Shown one piece after another: positions 31,600 through 43,522 of a DNA stretch of 64,000 nucleotides. Where the stretch lies: positions 11,366,501 through 11,430,500 of the forward strand of contig CM040107.1 in assembly GCA_022496805.1 (NCBI GenBank), read 5' to 3'. Both the position numbers and the translations under genes were made by a program. Position 1 is the first letter of the stretch, and each line of letters begins with the position of its first letter. The notes under the pieces are model-generated. The model was not told the DNA's origin. It did not search any database and saw nothing but the letters and a program-made list of their open reading frames with translations. Source of the stretch: Pohlia nutans (lineage: Eukaryota > Streptophyta > Bryopsida > Bryales > Mniaceae).

Positions 31600-33270
31600 T
31601 ACGACATAAATGTATGTTGGTATTGTTTAAGTGCAGGGATAAATGCATAGTGAGGTGTAAACCTTGAACACATGCGACACGGGTTCGGAAAGTAGTGTTT
31701 GCATAGTGTATTTAAATTTATACCGACAACAAGAGTCCTAACGACGGAGAGTGCAAACACAAACATTGCAACTGCGCCAGAACCTGTATACCCGCACGAC
31801 AAAAAACTAAGGAGATGCGTGCCTGTAACCTGAGGGGCCAGTACGGGCCGCTTTCTTTGAAACATACATAGATCGCGGATGCTCCTTCTGGGGCGAATAC
31901 GCACCGGGTGGGAAATCCGCAACATGCGAGTATGCATGTTTAACAACAGACACATCCGGTTCGGCGCACTAGTATTCGACACCAAGTCCTTCGCTGGATC
32001 CACTGGAGTAGTCCCCCACACTTCCACGGCGCTACCAATGGTGATGCCAACGACTCCCGTAGGATCGATCAACACACGATCTGCAGAATCATCTAAATGA
32101 ACGCAGTCGAAGAAAAGAGGCCCTACATTGCCAGAATCGCCTACTTTGTATGACTGAGCTAGACGACACACTAAAATCTCCATAGCGTCACCTGCATGGG
32201 CTGCACAAGGTCGAAATGAAAACCTTGACCAAGGCAATCGATATTTATATCCTTGGCGGGCAAAGTTCTTCCGCGCGGCTGGACGGACAACCCGTCTACT
32301 GGATGGACGGGTCGACCATGCAGTCAACGACCTGCACTCAAATCGGACGGGTTAGCCGTCCAGTTCGACGGCCAAGCTGTCAGCTGTTCGACGGCTACGC
32401 ACTGTGCATGGACTCCTGCATGGAAACAAAGTCTCTACAGGCAACCATGAACATCGACACGGTGTAGGAACATTTGTTTATTCAAAATTGTGTGCCGTAT
32501 GTACATAATCACAAAATGTATCTCCCATGGGACGGCTTATCTATCCCGACTACCCTGGTGTACATCGAGAAAACATTTAACACTCTGTACAGTCTGAACG
32601 GAATAATCTAATAACAGCCGGATGGGCCGGATGAGCCTGATCCCATGCACAATTGCCAAACAAAAAAAAAAAGGGTGGCGACGACGACTAATCTATCGAC
32701 GCTGTGCGCCCTGCCTTTGCGCTCGCCGGATGAGGCGCCACTGCGCAAATGTGCACCCTATGTGCAATTCAAAACGAGCCAACGCCTTCCGCTTCTTGTG
32801 TTTGCTCCAATTCGCGGTCATTCGCCCGTCCGTGACAAGCTTCAAAAATTACGGGTTCAGCCAACGCATCGTTGGCTCCTCCATCCCCGAACGCTGTAGT
32901 GCCCACAACACGTACTCCTGCAGCTGTTTCCGGTCCACAGGATACCCGGATGGTTCCCAGCGCCGCATCGCGATAGCGTGATGCCGATGTGCAGGACCCT
33001 AAGCGTGAAAGCTGCTGCAAGATCAAAACTCTTGCGAACTGGCCATCCACCGCTCCCCAGTTCCAACATGCAATCTCTCACCAGCCCGCAATGGCGCAAA
33101 CAGTCTTTGGGAATCTGAGATCGACACACTCCCGAACTGCAGAATCTGTCGGACGGTGCGAGATAACAGCAATTGCAAGCAGGCCTTCCAACGCGATCCA
33201 GTCCCAACCTGCACACACAAAATGGAAACATACAGCTACGAGGAATACCATGGAGACAGAAGCCACCTGG
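31600..33270 (-). pseudogene. Unrecognised two-part gene on the minus strand
   Basis: Two plausible coding stretches read leftward. 33266-32769 opens with a hydrophobic N-terminus (MASVSMVFLVAVCFHFVCAG) resembling a signal peptide or membrane segment. It continues after one TGA at about 33087 as EIACWNWGAVDGQFARV and RYRDAALGTIRVSCGPETAAG. About 32210-31830 encodes a beta-rich segment (GNVGPLFFDCVHLDDSADRVL; GVVGITIGSAVEVWG). The presumed intron between them holds GGACGG palindromes at 32270-32400. I do not recognise the product, and whether the two parts form one gene is inference. Confidence 0.3.
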
Positions 33271-33289
33271 AAAGCATTTTATATGAGCA

Positions 33290-33850
33290 GGGGCCGTCCG
33301 ATATCTTGTGAATTGCCAACATACAGCCGTTGATCCGGGCCGTCATCGCATAACTCATGGCCGTTGACTGGACGCTCTTCGCAGTTAATGCAGTCCGTCC
33401 ACTAAATAGTAAACTATCACCTCCCACGCGAGAACTAATGTGGTCTCGTAATCCGGACCGTTTCGGGCGTATAGCCGTCGCCCCGCCTGTCTCCGCGGCG
33501 GTGGGCCGTCCCGCTAGACAGTCCCGTCCATGGGGTTGGACGGCCCGTCCTCCCAGCCCTCAACAGCCCCCCCGTCCTGCTGGACGGCTTCCTCGGCTGC
33601 ACTCGACGGGCTAACCGTGCAGGTGACGGCCTATCCCGCGCTGGACGGCGTATCCGTGTGGACGGATTTCGTAAAATTCCTCGGACGGCTTGTCCGTCCG
33701 CTCGACGGGGGGGGGGGAGGGTTATCCACCCCTGCCTAGACGGCCTGGGCGTGTTTTGGACGGCTTGGGCGTGTTTAGAGGGCTTTCCCGCCAGTTGAAC
33801 AAACCCGGGGACGGCCTTCCGTCTCGTTTGTAAAACCCGTCTTTGCGGTG
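33290..33850. repeat. GGACGG/CCGTCC cluster
   Basis: Many copies of GGACGG and CCGTCC in alternating orientation, densest at 33460-33780, with a run of G at about 33707-33717. The same motif family as at 26 and 30 kb. Confidence 0.75.
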
Positions 33851-33899
33851 GATAATGTTTCCCCTGAACTGGATCTGACGAAACCCTTTTCACGTGGAC

Positions 33900-34524
33900 A
33901 AAGTAATTTAATCAATGACCGCATTGCTAATAATTCCCAAATCATTACCAGAGTCAGAATTAAAAAAGTATGGTTTGTGATACCGAGACTAAAATAGATA
34001 AGTTATAAGAACATGGAGAACGATTATTGTCAATCTTGCGACGAGTGACCGATGGACCTAAGCAATAATTCACAATAATTCTTTTAATAATGAGATTGAG
34101 TTGGTAGGTCGTACTATTGTAGAGTGAAAGGAACATTAGATACACTCAAACACAATCTGGCATTTAAAGGTGAATCCAGAAAACTATGATTTTATCAGAA
34201 TATTATAAACTTTGACGTAGGGAAATATTATGTTTAGAATCAAACTTAGAGCAAATCTTTTTAGTTACATCCCTTCATGTGGGGGGGTAAGGGCAAAATA
34301 TAGTGAAATACTGAAATATGGCTGCAACCACTTGCTCGTGCGCAAAAATATTGGATTACAATGACCAAACTTTTAATTATTGAAGGGATGGTCAAATATT
34401 TAAATGTCACGATAGTTTGAACAGTAGGAATTCAAAAAGTATAATTCTAATCAAGAAGTAATAGGGTGATTGCAGTATTGCACGAGTTCTTTCACGTATG
34501 TTCAGTCGTTCACAACTTGTTTAG
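33900..34524. other. AT-rich intergenic DNA
   Basis: No coding frame, RNA gene or repeat recognised. Confidence 0.35.
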
Positions 34525-34730
34525 TGGATGATGGTAGAACATTGTGGAAGGCATATTATCATGTCTAGTGAGCCAAGAATATTAATATACGCCCATTGGT
34601 AATATAAAACACATATGGCATGGCATTTGGATGATGGTAGAACATCGTGGAAGGCATATTATCATGTCTAGTGAGCCAAGAATATTAATATACGCCCATT
34701 CGTAATATAAAACACATGTGGCATGGCATT
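34525..34730. repeat. Tandem duplication, two 103-bp units
   Basis: 34525-34627 and 34628-34730 are nearly identical, both starting TGGATGATGGTAGAACAT. About four single-base differences. Confidence 0.9.
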
Positions 34731-34775
34731 TGGATGAGTGACGCATACGACTTAGGCATTATGAGACGGCTAGGA

Positions 34776-36560
34776 CATTCATTAAGACATTAACGACCTT
34801 CAACATTAAGCATATTAAAGTCCTAAACATTCATTAATGTTCTTTAATATGTCCTAGACATTCATTAATGTCCTTGACATTCATCAATGTCCTTGAAATT
34901 CATCAATGTCCTAGACATTCATCAATGTCCTAGACATTCATTAATGTATTTTAACATTACGCCTAAAGTCCTAAACATTGTATAATTAATGTAGTCCAAA
35001 CAGGCAATGTTACTATATAACATTAGGACAATATGACAACATTACAATATGACAATTTCACAATTGGACAATAATAGTTATATTACAATATGACATTATG
35101 ACAATTCATTAATTTGACAATATGAAAATTCAAGAACTAGACAATATGACAATATGACAATATGATACGGGGACTATAAATCTAGAACAATAGGAGTATA
35201 GGACAATAGGACAGTAGGACGGCAGGATGAAAGGCCCGGCAATTTGTTTTTCATACCCGTGTCCTTTTCGTACACGCTTGTCCATTGTCAAGTTCATGAA
35301 AGCCTTGGAAGTTGTGTTTGTTTGCACTTCGTTTGGAAACGTTGACTTCGGGGAATACAACCTCACGGTTTGCCATAGATCTAGCCGTCTAGTTCCATGC
35401 TCCATGGAAAGTGCATTGACCGTTGGCACGAAGTTAAACTTGGGCGGTGTGTGTATGAAGGGTATATCTAAGAGTGTCGAAGTTGGCTTCCTCACCTACT
35501 TTGAATCGCTTAACCTCTGCAACTTTGAACGCAACTTAAAATGTGACAATGTGATAATATAGCCAAGTTTGTTACATCCCGAGACGACCCTCACAACGTC
35601 ACATTTCAAATTGCAGGTTCCGGTATGCGTTTCAAAATTGCTACTAGAAGTCTAAAATAGCTAGTACCAACACTGATTCTTCCGGTAGTACTCTTGAGAA
35701 GTGTAGTACTCTTCGACAATATAACCATGACTTATTGCACCATGGAAGACTTTTAATTTTAATGTTACTTTCTTTCACACACCCTAACGCCTTTTACAGC
35801 TGATCATCTGGTCCAAACTTACTGCTTAATCAGTTGAATATATCGGACCGCATTCTTCTTCACTCACTCCGTCACTCCAATTATAAATACTGCGTGCAAC
35901 CCTGCCCTAAACTTGGTTTATCCAAGATAATTAGTTTGCTCCTTATGGCTTGTAAGAACCTGTGAAAGAGAATGTCAACATATCAACATGTCAACATGAG
36001 GCTCGTGGTTTTCAGTCACAGTCTATCATTCAAAATGCAAAGAATACAACATGACAATATGTAATACGAAATGACAGTATTGTCATACATTATGACAATA
36101 TAACGATATGGCAATATGGCAATATGACAATATGGCAATGTGACAATATAACAATATGAGAATATGACAATGTGTCAAGTAGTCAATATGACAATATGGA
36201 AATATGACATTATGACAACATGACAATATCGTAAAGTGACTATGAGTCTATGACAATAGGACAATAGAACAATAGGACAATGGGACAATATGACAATATG
36301 AAAATATGACAGTATGATAATATGACATTATGACAATATTGTCATATTAAAAACATGACTATATGACAATAGAACAATAGGACAGTAGTACATTAGGACA
36401 TTCGGACTAGAACCATAGGACAATAGGACAATAGAACAATAGGACAATGGCATAATATCACAGTAGGACAATATGATGATATGACGATGTGGCGATGTGA
36501 CAATATGCCAATACTAACAATTTGACTATTGGGCATGACGACAATATGGCGGTATGATAA
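34776..36560. repeat. AT-rich simple-repeat tract (ACAATATG, CATTAATGTC)
   Basis: 34780-34960 is built from CATTAATGTCCTAGA-like words. 35030-35170 and 36050-36560 are built from GACAATATG and GGACAATAGG words. 35200-36000 is unique-looking DNA without a clear gene; a short minus-strand frame there extends into the repeat and is not credible. Confidence 0.7.
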
Positions 36561-36829
36561 TACGGTAAAGCTTTGCATGTCTATTGGCGGTAAAAGGGAA
36601 ATGATGGGAGAAAAAGGGGGAAATAAAGGGCAGCTAGGAGACCACCAAGAACTGCTCTAATTAGTACAACGGACTACCATAAATAGTAGTCCACCCCTGA
36701 CACATACTACGCAGAAATGGGCAGTACAGTAACGTGATTCTCCGAACGAGGGAAGGAACGCTTGCACATCCTGTTGTTCGGCTTTCCCAGAATGAAGAAG
36801 CAATAACCATGGCGCATGGATCATTCCTC

Positions 36830-37275
36830 CAATGTGATCGACGGGCGGGCCATCCACGCCGATGAACATCTCCGTCCAACCGACGGGTGGGCCGTCCCGC
36901 CGATGGACGTGTCCGTCCAGCCGACCGACAGGCCGTCCCGCCCATGGACGGCTCCGTCCAGCCGACGGACAGGCCGTCCCGCCCATGGACGGCTCCGTGG
37001 TGTCGTTGGGCGAGCCGTCCAGTTTGACGACTGGCCTGTGCTGCCTATTGTCATCTCCGACCAGTGGAGGGGGGCCGACCAGACGACGAACGTGTCGTCC
37101 AACCTATGGACGCCTCCGTCCAGGCGACGGGCGGGCCGTGAAGGCGTCTTGCGGTATTATAAGACACCGGGCGGCCCGTCCAGACGTCGGGCGGGCCGTC
37201 TAGGCGTCAGGAGGGCCGTATGGGCGTCCCTCGGGCCATCCAGGCGACGGGCGGGCCGTCCAGTTGTAAACCCTA
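36830..37275. repeat. GGACGG/CCGTCC cluster upstream of the kinase-like gene
   Basis: Repeated CCGTCCAGNCGACGGGCGGG units in both orientations, ending about 200 bp before the kinase start. Confidence 0.75.
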
Positions 37276-37474
37276 TATATGTGCGTCACCTCGTTATTTT
37301 GCAGCACATTTGGGTCTCTCTTGGGCTGACGGTGCTCTTCTGTCTTGGATTGGTAACAGTCCATGCTCAAGAGCGCGGGTGCTTGTAAAGGGACTCCGAA
37401 TTGCTTGGAGGAGGGGGTGTTTTTGGAAATTTCATCCTTGAAACCCCAATCGCAGTGCATCACACGTTGCTCCC

Positions 37475-39115
37475 ATGGCCGGGTATGGACATTCGAAACG
37501 CAAAGTGGATGACTGGTTCATGGGGAACGCGGAATCCGTTCCTGAAATATCCCCTGACGCACATGAATGCATATCTGAAGCCGCTGACGCAGGTGTGGCC
37601 AATCTGTCAGGCGCTGGAGAGTCTTCGATTTCCAAGAAGAAGGGGCAGCGAAGGCATAGGCACAAGCGTGCAAACTCCCCGGGGTGGCCCACCAAGGCTG
37701 CCACAATAAAGGTGCATGAAGTGGCGTTGGACTTTTTCCAGCAATATTCGACCACACAGCTGAATGTTGCTTACATAAAGCAGGGTATGGTTGGAATTGA
37801 CAAGTTAAGAAGCCATTTGGATCGACTGTTTTGGATCGCTATGCGAGAGGACGAGTGGGACGAAGAACACAAGAAGGAAGATTTCGAGAGATGGTTAGAT
37901 GAGCAAGTGCAAACTTGCATCTTCAACCTCGGCGACGTCGCGGAAAAATTGAAGGGGATAAGACGGGAGATCGAGCCCAACTCTAAACTGCGCGACGTGC
38001 ACCAAAAAGTGTTTTGGTGGCACGATGCTGTAAAGGGTTTTGCTAAGCAAGGCCTGCACAGGGCTCCTTGGTGGCAAAAAAGCCGGGAGTTTGCCTTTGG
38101 ACAAGGGGCAGCCGGTGGCGTAGTGTTCTTGGAGAAAGGGGTCGTGGTGGTTCCGTTGTCTGGCTCTTTGGTACGAGGGGGGAATGGGAGAGTGCGTAGA
38201 GTGACGCTTCAGAACTCCCGGCACATTCCGTCGCACATGGAATTAGCAGGGAAATTGCCGCTGGACATTAGAAATTTGAAGAGAGCGAGGGAGAAGTTGT
38301 CGATCGAGGCACTGGTGTGTCCATGCACTTACCCTGGGGTCATTAAGTTTTTTGCCCTCAATGACACCACGATGGAATGCTATGCTCAACGATGGAATGG
38401 GGGGACGCTGAAGGATATGTTTCAAGTGGACCAAGAGTATCGCGATCCGGATGAGGTAGGTGACATTGGATATGATCCAAATCCGCACACAATGCAGAAA
38501 AGAAAACGTCTTACGGCGTACAGACGGAATCGTACGGAGTTGGCGTGGGCATTGGTGTGCATAGTGGACGCAGTACAACAAGATCGAGTTCTGCACAACG
38601 ACATCACCCCATCAAATATATTGCTTCATTTCCCGGATGAAACTGGATTGATCGTGTGGATCGGGATATGCGATTCGGGAATGGGCAGCCGCATCAAGGA
38701 GGAAACACCATCCTTGTACTCCCTCCGAAGCATTACCGAATTAGAAAACTCGAAGGCAAGCCGGTGGTATGTGGCTGCAGAGATGCACTACCTCGTTGGA
38801 GAGCATGGAAGCGATCTATCTCCAAGCCGTGTGCGAAAGCCATGTTATAACATACACACAGACGGCTACTCGGTTGGGGAAATAGCGAAGCGTATATGGA
38901 ATGAGGAATGGAAGAATGTTTGAATGATTCCAGACAACAATGCAGCAATGTGGTTTGATAGGAATCTGAAAGAGTTATGTGCTCCAAAATCAAGGGATCG
39001 ACGTTCAGTTACGCATGCGGTGAGGAGCCTTGAAGGGAATCCTGCTACCGCGAGACTCGCAAGGAACAAGATATCTTGGCGAAGCAGAAGGAGATCGAAG
39101 AGTAGACAAAGGTAA
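37475..39115 (+). pseudogene. Protein-kinase-like gene, TGA in the C-lobe
   Basis: The frame starts at ATG 37475. After a basic N-terminus (SISKKKGQRRHRHKR) it shows kinase landmarks in order: Gly-rich loop GGNGRVRRV (234-242), a candidate ATP lysine K260, a candidate helix-C Glu (E278), catalytic loop HNDITPSN (374-381, replacing HRDxKxxN), D400-S-G in place of DFG, an AAE triplet (434-436) and DGYSVG (463-468). TGA at 38921-38923 interrupts it; the same frame continues to 39115 with the terminal helix and its Arg (LCAPKSRDRRSV). Only this stop separates it from a complete kinase fold. HND and DSG are unusual, so catalysis is uncertain. GGACGG clusters flank it on both sides. Confidence 0.65.
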
Positions 39116-39319
39116 ATAGTATTCAGTCAGAAGAGTGCAAATTAGGAGATGAGGTTAGTGTTTAGTATAGCATCGGTGTGTTCCACCGTGCGGGGTACGC
39201 TTCTGACCCTTTTTGTATGAACTTTACATCGATATATAAATAAATGCCCATGTTCACAACTCTCATTGCACGCGTATTACGTTTGGATAATGGTTTGGGT
39301 CTATCGTGGAGCCTCTGTG

Positions 39320-39495
39320 TTACTGCAGGACCGTCCAACGAGATGGACGGATTGTACTAGGGCAAGAGCGTCCAGTCCGGTCCGTCCACGGTTTGACCGT
39401 CCAACCTGGCCCGTCCAACCCAGTCCGTCAACCCGAGACCGTCTAGGAGGGACCGTCCAACTTGTCCGATTGACTGTCCAACCAGGCCTGTCCCA
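39320..39495. repeat. CCGTCC cluster downstream of the kinase-like gene
   Basis: At least nine CCGTCCA/GGACGG words in 170 bp, the last cluster of this motif in the window. Confidence 0.7.
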
Positions 39496-39529
39496 GGATA
39501 CTACTAATTTGACAACTGTTTAGCTTCAA

Positions 39530-40562
39530 GCAATCAACACGCTGAATTCGGTGACAACGATTGAAGAGCTCTGACTTCTGCCAGTCAAGGACTCTCGAAT
39601 TCTGATTCCTCTTTGCCTAATGACTATCATGCCGATTGTGAGACCCACGTTGTCGTGTGATTTGACATTACTTGAAGCTGATTTTGTGCATGGTTACCGC
39701 GAAGGAGCAGTCGTTTTCTACTTGTCCACGACAGATGAGCACAGCGTTATCCATACCTTCTCTGATGAATAAAAGCAATCTTGGAATGCGCACTGGAGAG
39801 CAGCGGATGCCCGTTTTGAGGAGTTCCTGCGGACCAAGCCGTCTCTTCAACATCTGTGCTATGCCAAGTTTTTTGTCTGCGATGGCAACCACCGTCTCCA
39901 GGCTTCGATGAAAGTCATCTCTCGCGACCACCCACTAGAGCTGAAATGGCATTACTCTGTTGACGCCATTGTTTTGGATACAAAAGGCCTATTGGAGAGG
40001 TTATGCAGGTTCTGCACGAGATTAACAAGTAAATATATTCAAAACCAACTCTAGTGCTATTTTATTATATTAGTTTGTCATTCACAACAAATTCTAAAAC
40101 AATATCTGTTGATGTTACAGATCAACAGAGAACTCAGATGTGAAGACGAACTTGGTATACGATCTGTATCAAGTTTGTAAGTACGGAATGATTATAGTGG
40201 AGCAGTTGAAAGGTATCATCAGTCCCGCTAAGTATCAGCGTGCCAAGGCCTATGTTCCTCAATCGTGGTTTACTCTTCCGGCTGATACTTTAATCACTCT
40301 TATATTTCGTGTGAGTCAAGCTATCCAACTATTCCCATCGCATCCTTCCTCTCAATTTATTTGTATTTAGTCATTCATTTGCGGTGCAGCATGTCATTGC
40401 CAAGGCTAACGATGCCGAGCTTCGAAGGTACTGTGAGCATACTCTCGACGAAGACATCACAGAGGATGGCATCAGGGATGCTATGTTGAAGGGCGTCAAA
40501 GACAAGACGGAGAAGTTGAAGGTTAAACTGCGCAAAATGGCTGCAGTTGCAAATCCTCTGTA
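39530..40562 (+). pseudogene. ParB/MTase-like gene copy 2, 5' half (interrupted)
   Basis: Exon 1 (to 40028, donor GTAAAT) holds the ParB-like core with CDGNHRLQAS, aligned along its length with the intact copy at 51.4 kb (PIVRPTLSCDLTLLEADFVH). Exon 2 is 40121-40310, 190 bp, the same length as its paralogue. Exon 3 starts at 40390 and is cut at 40562 by the MULE insertion; the missing 22 bp are at 56446-56467, giving 195 bp as in the paralogue. Decay: TGA 39572-39574 at a position where the paralogue has Arg (CGC), TAA 39770-39772, and a one-base frameshift near 40000. With the downstream half this is one gene of the outer element copy. Confidence 0.75.
40553..40562. repeat. Target-site duplication ATCCTCTGTA, left copy
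   Basis: Identical to 56436-56445. Removing one copy and the element between them rejoins an exon in frame. A 10-bp duplication suits MULEs (8-11 bp). Confidence 0.85.
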
Positions 40563-40625
40563 GGACGAGGATAGTATGCGCGTGGGGAGCGGGGAGCGGT
40601 GAGCAGTGAGCAGAGAAATGTGGGA
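40563..40625. repeat. Left terminal inverted repeat of the MULE
   Basis: Ends with tandem GGGGAGCGGTGAGCAGTGAG units; matches the right terminus 56375-56435 in inverse orientation with substitutions. Confidence 0.75.
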
Positions 40626-41092
40626 TTACGAGCAAGAATTTTAGGTCAACCGTGCTCAATGATACTATAATTAGCAAGTATTCAAATATTCGGTTATTTT
40701 AAGTAATTTTTTGACCTATGACCGTGGAATATTTGGTACCTATTACCGTGGTTTAGGGTTAGTGGTTCATGGATAAAGGAACACTCTGTCTCTATAACCG
40801 TGGTAATTAGACCCAAATCCACGGTTTCAGGTAAAAAGAGAATGTTATTTCAGCGTCTTATTAGGGGCCAATCAGTACGTTTCGGCATAATTATTTGAAA
40901 TGCATAGCAAGTTTAGCGTTTAGACCAGTTTAGGTACAAGATGGAAAATATACCAGAGTTTAGGATTTAGGGTTTCGTAAAGTATATGTCATGATTTTCA
41001 AAACTGCAGTAGTGGCCCTTTTAGTCTCACTACAATTTCATTGATTTGGAGAATGAACATGTCCACAATGGAACCAACAACATTGAAGTATC
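40626..41092. other. Sub-terminal region of the MULE with ACCGTGG repeats
   Basis: Holds CTATGACCGTGG, TTACCGTGG, TAACCGTGG and CCACGGTTTC between about 40716 and 40832. CCTATGACCGTGG recurs inverted near the outer element's right end (about 59690-59712). It also has short TTTAGGGTT words. Confidence 0.6.
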
Positions 41093-43182
41093 CTAGGTGG
41101 TTGGATGAGTCAACAATCCACTCTTAACAACTAGCTTAACTTCGTTGAAGCTAAGAATAGGTGCATGTATGAAGGCATCTAGGTCAGCATCAAACCCACA
41201 AACGATCGTGAAGACAAAATAGAGATGTTTGCAGTGAGCCCATTGCTTGCGTCCTCCCTTTGCCTTGGTCACCATCTCCTTGAAATAAGGGCAGGAGCAG
41301 TCTGGAAACTGGGAAATTGTGAGAAGGTACTGTTGAGTTGTTGGAGGCGTGCCCGAATCCAACGTGACGATGCAACCTAGGGCAGGGACTGGAACCATGT
41401 CCACCTTCCTTATGCAACCCTTGAATGCTGCAGCGCTGGCACAGTTGTTGGCTTGCTTGATGGATGGGCTCTTCTTGTTGCGGCGGACATTCTTGCCATG
41501 ACGTCGCTTGGGAACTTCAGCAGGGAAAGCTGGAGTTACATATGTTGACAAATCGACGGGGAGAGGGTGGTCTTGGAAGAGCCTTCGCGGCGATATGACC
41601 TCGCGTTGTGGAAGTCGAAAGCCAGCATTTTCTAGGGCAAGTATCTCCTTGCGTGTTAGGTTAGTACCAGTCTTCACGGGCCAAATGTCAGGGACCTCTG
41701 GGCGGGACATAACCCACTTTCTACGGGTTCCTTTGACACACCTTTCGATGTCGCCGTTGCAGAAGAAGAATTCCATGCGCTCCTTGCGATTCTTCTTGTA
41801 GTTGACCATCAAGCTCGTGTACGTAGGAGCAGCGGTAGATTTCCTGTCTTGTATGATTCGAGCGATGCACTTCTTCTTAGTCACAGCCTGCTGCGCAAAA
41901 CAAGCCTTTGCAGATGGGTGTTTCAGCCTAGCTATGTGCCACTGACTCTCGTCGCAAGCCGTTTCTTGCACGGATGTAACGTGGTATAGAGCTGCTGCTG
42001 GGGTTACATCTTGAACCTGCACTGGTACATCAAACTTGTCTAGTTCATGGGAAGAGACTGATAGCTCTATTGGAGAAGCATTTAGGTTTATAGCGTTGTT
42101 CCTTGCACCCCTAGTCTGGACTCGAGGACGAGAGATGCTGATCTTGTCAGGTCTGTGAGAGTCATACTCCGAACCGATTGGAACGTCTGCTTTCCGTTTC
42201 AATGAGAAGAAGACTTCTTCTTCTTTGAGTTGAGGCTTTCGAGTGCAAAATTCCTCTGCTCCAGGCATCTTCGCTAATGCATCGTGTAGGGATTTCGAGT
42301 TCCCCGTGCGCTCTGTAGACTTCTGTGCAATCCGGAGTTTCAGTTCTTCTTTGGTAGGGCCAGTTCCAGCTCTATCCCCCTTGAGGAATTGGTAGTATGC
42401 GACGCTCTGCATGAAGGATCGGACAAAGTCATCCACAGTAGCGACAAACAAGTCACCTCGATCACCAGATTGCTATTACCATCTGTTGTGGATACTTTCG
42501 GCTAAGTTGCAAGAGGGCATTTCGGCCAACTCGTCCTCATTGAGGTCCTGGTATATAGAAAGCAATGTACATTTAGGATTCGTAGTCGTAGAGAGGAGAA
42601 CAAGCAATGGGATGGACTTAGGGTTTAGAGTTTAGGGTTTAGGAGCTTACAAGTTGCATGAAGCCTCCCCACTGGCTGTATCGGAAATGCCAGAAGGCAA
42701 GCCATAGGTCGAGACGCCTCAATCCATCTTCAGTTGTAGCTCCCGAAGAGTGCCACCAAGCTCGGATACCAAGATAGCGGGAATCTGCCTCCGCTTGCGT
42801 CGAGGCGTTCTTGTATTGCTTGCAGAGCATACGATGTTGGTCTTGGAGGTCAGCTCTGATGTCAGCCTTCGTGTACTTCTCCAATGACTGCACCCAATGG
42901 AAGAGACATGTTCGCTCTTTATTAGGCATTGGGATTGATGCATCTCCACTCCCGTACACAATGCGTACAGCATTCCAGTTTGCTTGCGCACTGTTAGCCA
43001 TGAAACCCTTGAAATTTGGATCCTGAAGTCCGTGGCGAGTGACGACGGCGTTGAGATTCTTCCAAACGACCATTTGAGCTGCGACGTCTTCCGCCTGCAT
43101 ATCGCACAACGCAATGGTCATAACACGGCAATAAGTGGGGTCGTAAACATGGCAGCCCATGGTTGTCCACTGTTTCACCCTC

Positions 43183-43522
43183 CTCGGGGGGTTCACTGGC
43201 GAAAATTTTAGAAACAACGTGCGATAAAAAATAGGGTCCAATATATTCATTGTAGATAAATTTTGTAAAAAATGTACATGTAAAATAGCGGATTTTAAAA
43301 GAGTGAAACATGTTTACATGTAAAATACCATCACATATAATATTCTCAGGCTTTTTACATGTAAAATACCATCACATATAATATTCTCAGGCTTTTTACA
43401 TGTAAAATACCATCACCTTATAATATTTTTTGCTAAATTTTTTTGCTAAAATAACCCCCCAAATAAATAGGTCATTATCGCACGTGTATACAAAATATAC
43501 AAGGGAGTGCCCCCCCCCCGAG
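43183..43522. mobile_element. hAT-like MITE, 340 bp, 8-bp target duplication TCACCCTC
   Basis: Flanked by TCACCCTC at 43175-43182 and 43523-43530. Ends are inverted CTCGGGGGG...CCCCCCGAG and both sub-ends contain ACGTGCGATAA in inverse orientation. Removing it with one duplication restores the transposase frame. An 8-bp duplication suits hAT elements. Confidence 0.8.
43309..43430. repeat. 41-bp tandem repeat inside the hAT-like MITE
   Basis: Nearly three copies of a unit starting TTTACATGTAAAATACCATC; the last is truncated and diverged. Confidence 0.85.

Noticed and set aside
34776..36560. Centromeric satellite
   Set aside because: No constant monomer length; only short AT-rich words in loose tandem order.
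36816..37388. Open frames on both strands in the GGACGG cluster
   Set aside because: Low-complexity Arg/Pro/Gly products in every frame, the result of a GC-rich palindromic repeat, not coding selection.
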